The notes under the pieces were generated by a model. It saw only the letters and a list, made by a program, of their open reading frames with translations. It ran no database searches and was not told the origin of the DNA. From Candidatus Desulfarcum epimagneticum (GTDB lineage: Bacteria > Desulfobacterota > Desulfobacteria > Desulfobacterales > CR-1): a stretch of DNA of 64,000 bases. Position numbers and translations under genes: made by a program. The stretch is from contig CAACVI010000002.1 of NCBI GenBank assembly GCA_900659855.1, positions 1 through 64,000 of the forward strand. The letters are read 5' to 3'. Positions 1 to 8,203 of the stretch are shown here, piece by piece (within the stretch, counting starts at the first letter, position 1; every line of letters begins with the position of its first letter).

Positions 1-116
1 AAATTTAAGCTACAAGGCGTGGTGGTTTTTAAATGAGCGAGGCGATACCCAGTATGCCGAACGAACAAAAAAACGCCGCAACGCAGTAGATCGGATTTTT
101 TACGATGTCGTCAAAC
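1..116. repeat. Dispersed palindromic repeat, copy 1 (cut by window edge)
   Basis: Non-coding stretch downstream of the carboxylase genes. It is an imperfect palindrome: an arm with AAGGCGTGGTGG and GAGCGAGGCGATAC is answered by GTATGCCG and CGCCGCAACGC, then TTTTTTACGATGTCGTC. The same layout (AAGGCGTAGTGG, TTGAGGCAATAC, GTATGCCTCG, TTTTTTTACGACGCC) occurs in opposite orientation at 26366-26485. It is therefore a family of mobile-type palindromic intergenic repeats. The left end may extend outside the window. Confidence 0.6.
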
Positions 117-1676
117 CTAAACCGGCGCCGCGCTGTGGCCCTTTAACCGGTCGGGCGGGGTCTCTTTTTTGCTTTCCGTGAGCCTTAAGGCGTCGATGAT
201 TTTTTTTCGGGTGTCGCCGGGCGGAATAATCTCGTCCACCACCTGGGCCGACCAGCTTCGGGCCGCGTCATACACATCCACCTTTTCCCGGGATCGCCGC
301 ATGTAGGCCTCCAGGGCGTTTTCTTCCACGCCTTTTCCATAAAATGTCGCGCAGTCAAACGTGGAGCCCTCCACCGCGAAACGGGCGGTGGGCCAGGCGA
401 AAACCAGGTCCGAGCCCATGCTCTTGGGCACGCCCATGATAAGCCCCCCGGCGTCGGCGTAAGCCTGCCGAAGGACCACGGTGATTTTCGGAATGGAGGC
501 CGTGGCGTACACGTCCGTTATTTTTCCCGTGTGGCGCAAAAGCCCTTTGGCCTCCTCCTCTTCCCCGGGCACAATGGGGGGCGTGTCCACGAGGCACACC
601 AGGGGAATGCGGTAGGCGTCCAGGACCTGGAGAAAACGGTAGTATTTGTCGCAGACGTTGATCTCCAGCATTCCGCCGTCAAAGGCCGGGTTGTTGGCCA
701 CGATCCCGACCGCGCGTCCGCCGAGCCGGCAGAAACAGGCCACAAGGCTCGGGGCGTAGTCGTCTTTGATTTCAAAAAATTTCCCGTCATCGACGATGAG
801 TTTGATGATCTCTTTCATGTCGTAGGGCGCGTCGAAGTCGTCCGGGAAGATGTCCATGATTTTCTGGGCGTGGTCCGGCCCGCTTTCGGGGCCGCGCTCA
901 AGCGCCGGGGGCTTTTGCCTGTGGTTGTCGGGCAGGTAGGACATCAGCTCCCGGCATTTTTGGATGGTTTCCGGGTCGTCTTCGCCCACCACGTCGCAGG
1001 TTCCGCTCAGCCGCATGTGGTAGTCTGCCTTTCCGATGTCCGCGTCGAATTTTTCCGAGGTGGCGGCCTGGGTCTGGCGAGGCCCTCCCAGCCACATGGT
1101 GGCGGATATCCGGCTCATGAACAGGAAATCGGACAGGGTGGGAAGATAGGCCCCGCCCGCGATGCACGGCCCCAGCAGGATGGTGATCTGGGGGATGACG
1201 CCTGAATACATGGACTCCAGTTTAAAATGCCACTCCACGTCCGCCATGGCCACGTCCTCGTACCCCAGCCTTCCCCCGGACGAGTCCAGGAGGTTGATCA
1301 TGGGAATCCCCCACCGGGCCGCCATTTCCAGGGGCTTTGCGAATTTCATCAGATGCTGGACCCCGGCCGATCCCCCCAGGACGGTGAAATCGCTGGCATG
1401 GATCATGACCGGCCGGCCGTGGATCATGGCGGTTCCGCACACCGCGCCGTCGCAGGGGGCCTCGGGGACCCGGCCGTCGATGCGCGTGGAAGTGGTGCCC
1501 ACAAAGGCGCCCAGCTCGTTGAATGTGCCGGGATCGATTAAAAGATCAATCCTTTCCCGGGCCGTGAGCTTGCCCCGTTTATGCTGCCGCTCAATATGCT
1601 CGACGCCGCCGCCCAGGCGGTTTTTTTCGTGAATCTGATGGTATTTCTCCAAGGCTTTCCGCATTCGTTCGCCCAT
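117..1676 (-). CDS. Acyl-CoA carboxylase, carboxyltransferase subunit (copy A)
   Basis: 519-residue carboxyltransferase of the biotin-dependent acyl-CoA carboxylase beta family (crotonase fold, two halves), which moves carboxyl groups between biotin and an acyl-CoA. The N-terminal half has GKLTARERIDLLIDPGTF, DSSGGRLGYE and LGPCIAGGAYLPTLSDF. The C-terminal half has PLVCLVDTPPIVPGEEEE and the AWPTARFAVEG segment. Length fits the family. The ATG is preceded by a good Shine-Dalgarno (GAGGTGA). It is last of three minus-strand genes after an acyl-CoA dehydrogenase and a second carboxyltransferase, so a propionyl-, methylcrotonyl-, geranyl- or glutaconyl-CoA type reaction is plausible. The substrate cannot be read from sequence, and no biotin carboxylase or biotin carrier gene is in the window. 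Confidence 0.88.
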   Translation of the reverse strand: MGERMRKALEKYHQIHEKNRLGGGVEHIERQHKRGKLTARERIDLLIDPGTFNELGAFVGTTSTRIDGRVPEAPCDGAVCGTAMIHGRPVMIHASDFTVLGGSAGVQHLMKFAKPLEMAARWGIPMINLLDSSGGRLGYEDVAMADVEWHFKLESMYSGVIPQITILLGPCIAGGAYLPTLSDFLFMSRISATMWLGGPRQTQAATSEKFDADIGKADYHMRLSGTCDVVGEDDPETIQKCRELMSYLPDNHRQKPPALERGPESGPDHAQKIMDIFPDDFDAPYDMKEIIKLIVDDGKFFEIKDDYAPSLVACFCRLGGRAVGIVANNPAFDGGMLEINVCDKYYRFLQVLDAYRIPLVCLVDTPPIVPGEEEEAKGLLRHTGKITDVYATASIPKITVVLRQAYADAGGLIMGVPKSMGSDLVFAWPTARFAVEGSTFDCATFYGKGVEENALEAYMRRSREKVDVYDAARSWSAQVVDEIIPPGDTRKKIIDALRLTESKKETPPDRLKGHSAAPV

Positions 1677-1736
1677 TTTTATTCACCTCATTTTATCATA
1701 AACTCGTAAAAAAGCTTGGGATGGGGCCGGTTTTTT

Positions 1737-3287
1737 TCAGGCCGGTTTGATGAAACGATTTTTTTCAGGCAGCTCCTCTTTTTTTCCCATGCATGTCCGA
1801 AGGGCCCGGATGATTTTCGGCCGCGTCTGCCGGGGATCGATGACCTCATGCACCGTGTAGTAAGTGGTGAAGGTTTTCCCCATCTTCATGACGCTGAAAT
1901 ACTCCTTTAAAATATTGAGGAAAAATTCGTACACTTCGTCGTATTTCCCCTCTTTTTCGGCTTTTTTCAGCTCCTTGTGGAACACGGCCTCCACGATGGA
2001 CTCGGGACCTGTGGGCGCGAATTCCGCCGTGGGCCAGGCGTAGATGAAATCCGGCCCCATGCCGCTGCATCCCAGCACAATGTTGGAGCCCCCGTAGGAG
2101 CGCCTGAGCACGATGGTGATTTTGGGAATGGTCAAATGGGAGTAGCCGTGAAGGTTTTTGGCGCCGTGCCGGATGACCCCCATGCGCTCCCACTTGTCCC
2201 CCGGCGCGAACCCCGGGGTGTCCGACAGGGTGACCAAAGGGATGTGGAAGGCGTTTAAAAACATGATGAAGCGCTCATACTTGTCGGCGGAATCCGGCTC
2301 CATGATGCCGCTGAGCTCATCGGGGTCGCAGGCGGCCACGCCGGCGGGAATTCCGTCAAAGCGGGCGAAACCCACGACCATGTTGGGGGCGTGGTCCTCT
2401 TTGAGCTCAAAAAATTCTCCGTCATCCACCACGCGATGGATGATCTCCCGGATGTCGTAGGTGAACCGGGAGTCTTCCGGCATCACGTCCAGAAGCTCGT
2501 CGGATGTCCGGTCCGGGTCGTCTTTGGGCTTTTTGACCGGGAGTTTTTCCCGGCAGTTTCCCGGGATGAATTCCAAAAGCCGTTTGGCCAGGTCAATGGC
2601 CTCTTCGTCGCTTTCGGCCGCAAAGTCGCACTGGCCGCTTTTTCCCATGTGAAAATCGGCGTTTCCCGCCTCGTCCGACCGGGCGTCCCCCCCCAGCCAT
2701 AAAAAACCCGTGTTTCGGTTCATGATCAAAAAATCGGACAGAACCGGGACCTGGGCCAGGGGGCCGACGCATGGCCCCAGGACCAGGGCGATCCGGGGAA
2801 TGGCGCCTGAATAAACGGAATAGTTCCGGATCAGCCGTCCCAGGCCGTTGAGCCCGGTGTGGCCGTCTTTGAATCCCAGCCGGGAACCCGCCGAGTCGAA
2901 TATTCCCACCAGGGGAATGCGCTGGCGCCCGGCCATTCGGGTCAGCTCCGCGATTTTCCAGACCCCCTGGTCGCCGACGGCGCCGGACATCACCGTGAAA
3001 TCCAGGGAATAGACCATGGCCGGCCGGCCGTCGATATGGCCGAAGCCCATGACCACGCCGTCCCCGGGGCTGGGCTTTTCCTCGGTGTCCAGACCCATGC
3101 GGAATTCCCGGGTCACGGACCCGATCTCCTCAAAGGTCCCGGGGTCCATCAGGCGCTCAATGCGATCCCTTGCGGAAAGTTTTCCCAGGCCGCGCTGGAC
3201 CTCCGCGCGCTCAGGCCCGCCGCCCGCCAGGTTTTCCCTTTGGTTGGCGTCGAGCTTCTCCAAGTATCCGTCCATCCATTTTCCCAT
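1737..3287 (-). CDS. Acyl-CoA carboxylase, carboxyltransferase subunit (copy B)
   Basis: 516-residue protein of the same carboxyltransferase family as its downstream neighbour but clearly divergent. It has LSARDRIERLMDPGTFEEIG, FDSAGSRLGFKDG, VLGPCVGPLAQVPVLSDF, PLVTLSDTPGFAPGDKWE, and SYGGSNIVLGCSGMGPDF followed by AWPTAEFAPTG. In copy A the first-half motif is GPCIAGGAY, here GPCVGPLAQV, so the acyl or biotin pocket differs. It lies 15 bp downstream of the acyl-CoA dehydrogenase and 60 bp upstream of copy A, so the three are probably one operon. Two carboxyltransferases side by side may form a heteromer (as in two-subunit decarboxylases) or serve two substrates. Confidence 0.85.
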   Translation of the reverse strand: MGKWMDGYLEKLDANQRENLAGGGPERAEVQRGLGKLSARDRIERLMDPGTFEEIGSVTREFRMGLDTEEKPSPGDGVVMGFGHIDGRPAMVYSLDFTVMSGAVGDQGVWKIAELTRMAGRQRIPLVGIFDSAGSRLGFKDGHTGLNGLGRLIRNYSVYSGAIPRIALVLGPCVGPLAQVPVLSDFLIMNRNTGFLWLGGDARSDEAGNADFHMGKSGQCDFAAESDEEAIDLAKRLLEFIPGNCREKLPVKKPKDDPDRTSDELLDVMPEDSRFTYDIREIIHRVVDDGEFFELKEDHAPNMVVGFARFDGIPAGVAACDPDELSGIMEPDSADKYERFIMFLNAFHIPLVTLSDTPGFAPGDKWERMGVIRHGAKNLHGYSHLTIPKITIVLRRSYGGSNIVLGCSGMGPDFIYAWPTAEFAPTGPESIVEAVFHKELKKAEKEGKYDEVYEFFLNILKEYFSVMKMGKTFTTYYTVHEVIDPRQTRPKIIRALRTCMGKKEELPEKNRFIKPA

Positions 3288-3302
3288 TTTTCTTTTCCCC
3301 TG

Positions 3303-4478
3303 TCAACGCGAGTAACCTTGCGTTTTGCATATGATTTCCCTCATCACTTCGTCCGCCCCGCCGCCGATGGAGAAAAGGCGCATGTCCCGGCTGAAGCGCG
3401 ACACCAGGGTCTCATCCATGAAGCCCAGCCCGCCGTGCATCTGGAGACAGCCGTCGGCCACCTCCTGGGTGACCCGGGCCGCGTGGAGTTTGCCCATGGA
3501 TATTTCCCGGGTGGCGTCCAGGCCCGCCTCTTTCATCCGGACGATGTGGTAGGTCAGCTGGCGCAGGCACTCGATTTCCGTCTGCCAGTCCGCCAGCCGG
3601 TGCCGCAGGACCTGTTTGGCGATCAGCGGCTTTCCGAAAACCACCCGCTTCCGGATGTGCTCCACCGTGATGTTGATGATCTCCTCCGCCGCCACGTAGG
3701 CGATGGGCAAAATCGTGAAGCGCTCGTGCTGAAACTGCATCATCTGGTAGATGAAGCCCTCTCCCATCTTTCCGATGATGTTTTTTCCAGGGATTTTGAT
3801 TCCGTCGAAAAAAAGCTCGGCCGTGTCGCTGCTTTTAAGGCCCATTTTTTTCAGTTTCCGGCTCACCGAAAATCCCGGCAGATGGGTGGGGACCACAAAA
3901 AGACCGAAGGAGTGGTAGCCGGGGTCGTCGCTGGTCCGGGCCAGAAGGGTGATGAAGTCGGCCTGGGTTCCGTTGGTGATGTAGGTTTTGGAGCCGTGGA
4001 TCACAAAAGAATCGCCCTCTTTTTTCGCCGTGGTCTGAACGGCGCTCACATCCGATCCGGCGCCGGGCTCGGTCACGGCGATGGCCGCCACCATGTCCCC
4101 CGCGATGGCCGGCTTGAGATATGTCTCCTTTAAATAATCGCTTCCGAACTCGGCGATGGCCGGGGTGGCCATGTGGGTCTGGACGGCGATGGCGGTGGGC
4201 ACCCCGGCGCCTTTGATCCGCCCCAGCTCTTCCAGAAAGGCGGTGTCGTGCCAGTGGTCAAGCCCCTGCCCCCCGTGTTTTTCGTCGTAGCGAATGCCCA
4301 AAAAACCCAGGTCGCCCATTTTTTTAAACAGATCATGGAGCGGGGCCTGGCCTTGCTCCTCCCATTCATCCATGAACGGATTGATCTCTTTTTCCACAAA
4401 CTCCCTCACGGATTTGCGGACCATCTCATGTTCTTTGGTGAAATACAGTTGTGTGGCGGATTTTGATTTCGCGGCCAT
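3303..4478 (-). CDS. Acyl-CoA dehydrogenase
   Basis: 391-residue flavoprotein acyl-CoA dehydrogenase, which oxidises the alpha-beta bond of an acyl-CoA using FAD and passes electrons to electron-transfer flavoprotein. Diagnostic segments are VTEPGAGSDVSAVQTTA (about 135-151), GSKTYITNGTQADF (162-175), the FAD/C-terminal segment QMHGGLGFMDE, and RDMRLFSIGGGADEVM near the C terminus. The C-terminal position that carries the catalytic Glu in short/medium-chain enzymes reads GGG here. A Glu in QHERF (about residue 252) sits where isovaleryl-/long-chain-type enzymes place theirs, so it is assigned to that branch. It is first gene of the operon with the two carboxyltransferases, which suggests a branched-chain, terpenoid or dicarboxylate degradation route. 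Confidence 0.9.
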   Translation of the reverse strand: MAAKSKSATQLYFTKEHEMVRKSVREFVEKEINPFMDEWEEQGQAPLHDLFKKMGDLGFLGIRYDEKHGGQGLDHWHDTAFLEELGRIKGAGVPTAIAVQTHMATPAIAEFGSDYLKETYLKPAIAGDMVAAIAVTEPGAGSDVSAVQTTAKKEGDSFVIHGSKTYITNGTQADFITLLARTSDDPGYHSFGLFVVPTHLPGFSVSRKLKKMGLKSSDTAELFFDGIKIPGKNIIGKMGEGFIYQMMQFQHERFTILPIAYVAAEEIINITVEHIRKRVVFGKPLIAKQVLRHRLADWQTEIECLRQLTYHIVRMKEAGLDATREISMGKLHAARVTQEVADGCLQMHGGLGFMDETLVSRFSRDMRLFSIGGGADEVMREIICKTQGYSR

Positions 4479-4580
4479 TTTCCCTCCTCGGCGTGTGTTT
4501 TTGCGCGGAATTGTCCGGCCCCTGGGGGCTGATTTGGAAAGAAGTCGGGTTGAAAGACAGGTTTTGAGGTATCATAGACT

Positions 4581-4620
4581 TAAAAATCACTCAACTAAAA
4601 AATGATTTTTAGTTTTTTTT
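4581..4620 (+). terminator. Hairpin followed by T-tract in the divergent coaE/acyl-CoA dehydrogenase gap
   Basis: A 9-bp perfect inverted repeat (TAAAAATCA at 4581-4589 and TGATTTTTA at 4603-4611) is followed by eight T residues. It has the form of an intrinsic terminator reading rightward. No plus-strand gene lies upstream, so it may instead act in transcripts from the opposite strand or be an operator between the divergent genes. Confidence 0.3.
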
Positions 4621-4667
4621 CCTTCCGGCTTGCAGGATCAATGAAATGGGTATATAGGTGAATCCCG

Positions 4668-5333
4668 ATGAGACATGACCGGGACATATTCAAAAAAACC
4701 GGCGCGGCGCTGGCCCTGGGGGTCACCGGGGGCGTGGCCTCCGGAAAATCCACTGTGTGCGCCATGCTGGAGGAGATGGGCGCCCCCCTGGTGGACATGG
4801 ATGTGGCGGCGCGTCGGGTCGTGGAGCCGGGAACCGAGGCGTTTGAGTCCATCGTGGCGCTTTTCGGCAAAGGGGTCCTGACGCCCGGCGGTGTTCTGGA
4901 TCGAAAAAAAATCGGCGCCATTGTCTTTGCCGATCCTGAAAAAAGAAAAAAACTCGAAAGCCTCACCCATCCGGCCATATTGAGGGAATCGGCGGTCTGG
5001 GCCGGGCGTCTGGCCCGAAAACATCCCGGGGCCGTCATCCAGATGGCCGTCCCCCTTTTAATTGAGTCCGGCATGATGGATATGTTCGACAATATCCTTC
5101 TGGTTCACATCCCGCCCCGCATGCAGGCCAGGCGCCTGGCCGAACGGGACCAAATCACCCTTGAGGAGGCCGGGCGCGTTTTAAAATCCCAGCTTCCCAT
5201 CAATGAAAAGATCGCCCACGCCGATTTTGTGATCGACAACCGGGGAACGGTTGAGGAGACGAGAAAACAGGTGGAGGGGTTTTGGAAAACCCTCAAAAAA
5301 AATATCTTAAAGGAAAGGAGCGAAACCCTATGA
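4668..5333 (+). CDS. coaE: Dephospho-CoA kinase
   Basis: 221-residue P-loop kinase for the last step of coenzyme A synthesis (3'-phosphorylation of dephospho-CoA). Walker A is GVTGGVASGKST (about residues 18-29), followed by the family's VDMDVAARRVVEPG substrate segment, LTHPAILRE and a late VPLLIESGM segment. Length is normal; about ten residues precede the usual start of the fold. The stop overlaps the start of the next gene by 4 bp (ATGA), indicating translational coupling. Confidence 0.93.
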   Translation: MRHDRDIFKKTGAALALGVTGGVASGKSTVCAMLEEMGAPLVDMDVAARRVVEPGTEAFESIVALFGKGVLTPGGVLDRKKIGAIVFADPEKRKKLESLTHPAILRESAVWAGRLARKHPGAVIQMAVPLLIESGMMDMFDNILLVHIPPRMQARRLAERDQITLEEAGRVLKSQLPINEKIAHADFVIDNRGTVEETRKQVEGFWKTLKKNILKERSETL

Positions 5334-6073
5334 CACACGAGGCGAACCCCATCGGCGAATCGGACGACCAGGTGGTCCTTAAAATGATTTTGGACTCGTT
5401 CAGGGGCATTGTCATGCACTACGGCATGTGGTTCGGGGAGGCGTCCCACCAGCTGGGTCTGGAGCGGGCGCTTAAGCTGGAGGAGGAGGTCTGGAACGCC
5501 AGCATGAAAAATCAGTTGACCCGCTTAGGGAAAACCCTGGGTTTTCCGGTGAAAGACGGGGTTCCGGAGGCGCTTTTGGACATGCCCCGGGACAGGCGCA
5601 TGGAGCTGATCAAGAGCCTGGCCGTCAACTGGCTGGCCAACGACGGCATATGGTTTCAGGCGGTGGAGAAAAAATTCGGCATGTTCGACGCCAAGCGGTG
5701 CAATGACACATGCTGGGGCTATTTCTCGCCCTTTGAGGCCGGGAGGATCAAACGGCTTCTGGGTCTTGGCGACAACGGCGGCCTGCCGGCTTTGAAAAAG
5801 GCCCTGGGCTTTCGGATGTACGCGGTGATCAACGAGCAGACCATTGAGGACGAGGGGGAAAACGCCATTGTGTTTAAAATGGTCAACTGCCGGGTTCAGG
5901 CGGCCCGGAAACGCAAAAACATGGACGATTATCCCTGCAAATCCGGCGGCGTGGTGGAATACACCCGGTTCGCCGAAGCGGTGGACCCCCGGATCCGGAC
6001 GGAATGCGTGGGCTGCCCGCCGGACGATCATCCCGACGAGTGGTTCTGCGCGTGGCGGTTTTTTATTGAGTAG
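5330..6073 (+). CDS. Conserved hypothetical protein with C-terminal Cys motif (DUF6125-like)
   Basis: 247-residue soluble protein with no signal peptide or membrane segment. I recognise only a family of anaerobe proteins (DUF6125-like) with the pattern NWLANDGIWFQAVE (about 103-116), NDTCWGYFSPFE and the C-terminal ECVGCPPDDHPDEWFCAWRF. The conserved Cys residues (NDTC, DYPC, ECVGC, WFC) and His suggest metal binding; this is inference. Start chosen at the ATG overlapping the coaE stop, preceded by AAGGAG at suitable spacing. It is co-transcribed with coaE. Function unknown. Confidence 0.7.
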   Translation: MTHEANPIGESDDQVVLKMILDSFRGIVMHYGMWFGEASHQLGLERALKLEEEVWNASMKNQLTRLGKTLGFPVKDGVPEALLDMPRDRRMELIKSLAVNWLANDGIWFQAVEKKFGMFDAKRCNDTCWGYFSPFEAGRIKRLLGLGDNGGLPALKKALGFRMYAVINEQTIEDEGENAIVFKMVNCRVQAARKRKNMDDYPCKSGGVVEYTRFAEAVDPRIRTECVGCPPDDHPDEWFCAWRFFIE

Positions 6074-6120
6074 GCCCGGCTTCGGGAACCTGCGAAAGGG
6101 CGCGTGAAAAGAAGGGGGGC

Positions 6121-6729
6121 TTAGTTTGGTTCGAAGCCTTTTAGAAATTCCTCCACTTCCGTGATGATTTGGTCGGCGTTTTCAGAGCGCGTCTGACATT
6201 TTATGGCCCATGATCGACCGGGGTGGAGGGTGTCCCATCTTGAGCGCGCCTGCTTGTATCGGCCTTTTCCGGGATCATGATTTCCGAATCCGTCAATGAT
6301 TTTATTCCACAGCGGGCAGAATTTTGCGATGAGCAAAGCCTCCCCCAATGGAATCCAGATATCATCAACCGACAGATAGCGGCATGAAAAGTCATCCGGA
6401 TTTATATTGGCCGCCTGCTCAATGCTTTCGGAATGTTCTTTGAGCCGTTTATAGAGGGCGGCCCCTGGGTCCGCGTCTAATCCGAACCCTCCTTTCCTGG
6501 CGCCTGGCGGGACCGCCTTTCCCACATAAATGGGGATTTCTCCGTTTCCTTTTGAGGAAATCGGGGCATAAGGGGGGAAATCGCCCCCAAAATACACCGC
6601 ATAGATGCCGGCCCCGGCGAACCGTTTGACATCGCTTAAACGGATTTGAGGTTTCCGCAAAAGCGCGTCCGCGACGCTTTCTCCAAGATTGGCCTTATCC
6701 AGGGGATTGTATGGCGTTTGCTTATTCAT
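6121..6729 (-). CDS. GIY-YIG type II restriction endonuclease, Eco29kI-like
   Basis: 202-residue protein with the GIY-YIG nuclease signature split as AGIYAVYFGG (about 40-49) and PIYVGKA (about 67-73), followed by the catalytic Arg-helix region LYKRLKEHSESIEQA and a late Glu in PLGEALLIAKF. This matches the small group of GIY-YIG restriction enzymes represented by Eco29kI and its relatives (Eco29kI itself cuts CCGCGG). It overlaps the 3' end of the DNA cytosine methyltransferase by 8 bp, so the pair is a type II restriction-modification operon read leftward. Specificity is inferred only; CCGCGG occurs at several places in the window, so host methylation would be needed. Confidence 0.85.
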   Translation of the reverse strand: MNKQTPYNPLDKANLGESVADALLRKPQIRLSDVKRFAGAGIYAVYFGGDFPPYAPISSKGNGEIPIYVGKAVPPGARKGGFGLDADPGAALYKRLKEHSESIEQAANINPDDFSCRYLSVDDIWIPLGEALLIAKFCPLWNKIIDGFGNHDPGKGRYKQARSRWDTLHPGRSWAIKCQTRSENADQIITEVEEFLKGFEPN

Positions 6730-7924
6730 TCATTTGTCGATTCTTAATCTGGTTTTCCTTTGCCGCCACAAGCTGGGCCGCTATGCTTGATCCCACCACG
6801 CGCGCCAGGGAAACCGGCACGGCGTTTCCCAGTTGGCGCATGGTTTCCGTCCAGGAGCCGTGAAACCGGTATCCGTCGGGGAAGGTCTGCAATCTGGCGG
6901 ATTCTCTCACCGTAAAATATCGGACGGCTCCATCCGGGAGAGCCATCATGTTTTCCCCGCCCGGAACGCCATGATCACCTGCTTTCAGGGTTTTGGCGGG
7001 CATATCCAGCGGGCTTCCGGTGTGTCCCGGGTATGCGCGGGCGCCGCTTTGAAAGCGATGGTTAAAAAATTTCCGGGACTCGTCGCTTCGTGGATCGGGC
7101 ATTCCGGCGATGGCGTCTCTTACCGTGCGCCAGGATTTTTCCCCCATGCCGGGCAGCCGCCTCTGGCCCGGGTCTTTTATTTTTTTCAGGCGGCGCGGGG
7201 GAGCCGGCCGGTCTTTGGACGCCACGCCATGCCGGTCCCAGTATTCTTCAGTGACATGCTGTTCATACAGCAGGGCGTCAAGGGAATGGGACGCCTTTGG
7301 AAAGCTCCAGCGAAGTTTTTGATCCCGGCGAAATCCGACAATGAACACGCGCTCCCGGCGCTGGGGCACGCCGTAGTCCGCCGCGTTCAAGACCCTTGCG
7401 ATGACGTTGTATTCAAGCCCGCGCGTTTTCCCGCCGCAGGTTTTGTGCCGCTCAAGCCTCGACAGATGGTCGGTCCAGGACTCCTGTTTTTTTTTTTTGA
7501 CTTCCGGATAGGAAAGCTGAAGGAGTATATATTGGAAATAATTGGCAAAGGACGGACGTGTGATGCCTCTGACATTTTCAAGCGCAAACGCCCTGGGCTG
7601 AAGTTTTCGGATCACGCCGACAGAGACGGGGAACATATCCCGTTTGTCTTTGTTCGCCCGGTGTTTTCCGCCCAATGAAAAAGGCTGGCAGGGAGGGCCG
7701 CCGGAGACCATATCCACGTTTTCCAAGCTGGAATAATCAAAATCCCGGACATCGCCTTCAAAGATTTTCCAGTTTTTCACCAGGGGATACCCCTGTCTCC
7801 GGTTTTGTCTGATTGTGTCGCAGGCCCATTTGTCCCATTCGATGACAACGGCCGGCTCAAACCCGGCCAGCCCCAGCCCCAGCCCCAAGCCTCCTCCGCC
7901 CGCGAACAGCTCAACCGATTTCAT
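6722..7924 (-). CDS. DNA (cytosine-5-)-methyltransferase of a type II R-M system
   Basis: 400-residue C5-cytosine methyltransferase with the ordered motifs: I VELFAGGGGLGLGLGLAGF (N terminus), IV GGPPCQPFS with the catalytic Cys (about 77-85), VI ALENV, VIII QRRERVFIVGFR, IX/X RESARLQTFPDGY and RQLGNAVPVSLA near the C terminus. The target-recognition region lies about 200-320. It is directly upstream of the Eco29kI-like nuclease and overlaps it. The methylase-first order lets protection precede cleavage. The start ATG is the first in frame with a plausible AAGGGGATGAG Shine-Dalgarno. Confidence 0.93.
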   Translation of the reverse strand: MKSVELFAGGGGLGLGLGLAGFEPAVVIEWDKWACDTIRQNRRQGYPLVKNWKIFEGDVRDFDYSSLENVDMVSGGPPCQPFSLGGKHRANKDKRDMFPVSVGVIRKLQPRAFALENVRGITRPSFANYFQYILLQLSYPEVKKKKQESWTDHLSRLERHKTCGGKTRGLEYNVIARVLNAADYGVPQRRERVFIVGFRRDQKLRWSFPKASHSLDALLYEQHVTEEYWDRHGVASKDRPAPPRRLKKIKDPGQRRLPGMGEKSWRTVRDAIAGMPDPRSDESRKFFNHRFQSGARAYPGHTGSPLDMPAKTLKAGDHGVPGGENMMALPDGAVRYFTVRESARLQTFPDGYRFHGSWTETMRQLGNAVPVSLARVVGSSIAAQLVAAKENQIKNRQMNE

Positions 7925-8105
7925 GTCTCATCCCCTTTTATTGTCATTTGGAAACGTCCCGGCTTTTTTACGTTCTTCATGAAAAATCTCGGCGGCTTTA
8001 AAAATAATCTTTTTCTTCCTCTTCTGTCAAGGGTTTCGCGTCCGGAAACCGGCTCGGCTCCATTCTCGGGCGGATCAGGATAATGGAATAAAATCAGGTT
8101 TTGGG

Positions 8106-8134
8106 TTGACTATGGGGCCGCCTTTGATGATATA
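8106..8134 (+). promoter_or_regulatory. Sigma70-like promoter for the solute-binding protein/cyclase operon
   Basis: TTGACT (8106-8111) and GATATA (8129-8134) are separated by 17 bp in the 279-bp divergent gap between the methyltransferase and the solute-binding protein gene. It is about 70 bp ahead of the first plus-strand ATG. The rest of this gap shows no coding potential. Confidence 0.55.
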
Positions 8135-8203
8135 GTGATGTTCATATTAAAAATAAGAATTAAAAAAATGAGCCGTGGGTTTTAAAAAAGCGAGGACGAC
8201 AGA

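Noticed and set aside
2859-4133. 424-residue plus-strand open frame
   Set aside because: Antisense to the carboxyltransferase and acyl-CoA dehydrogenase genes; no domain pattern and atypical composition.
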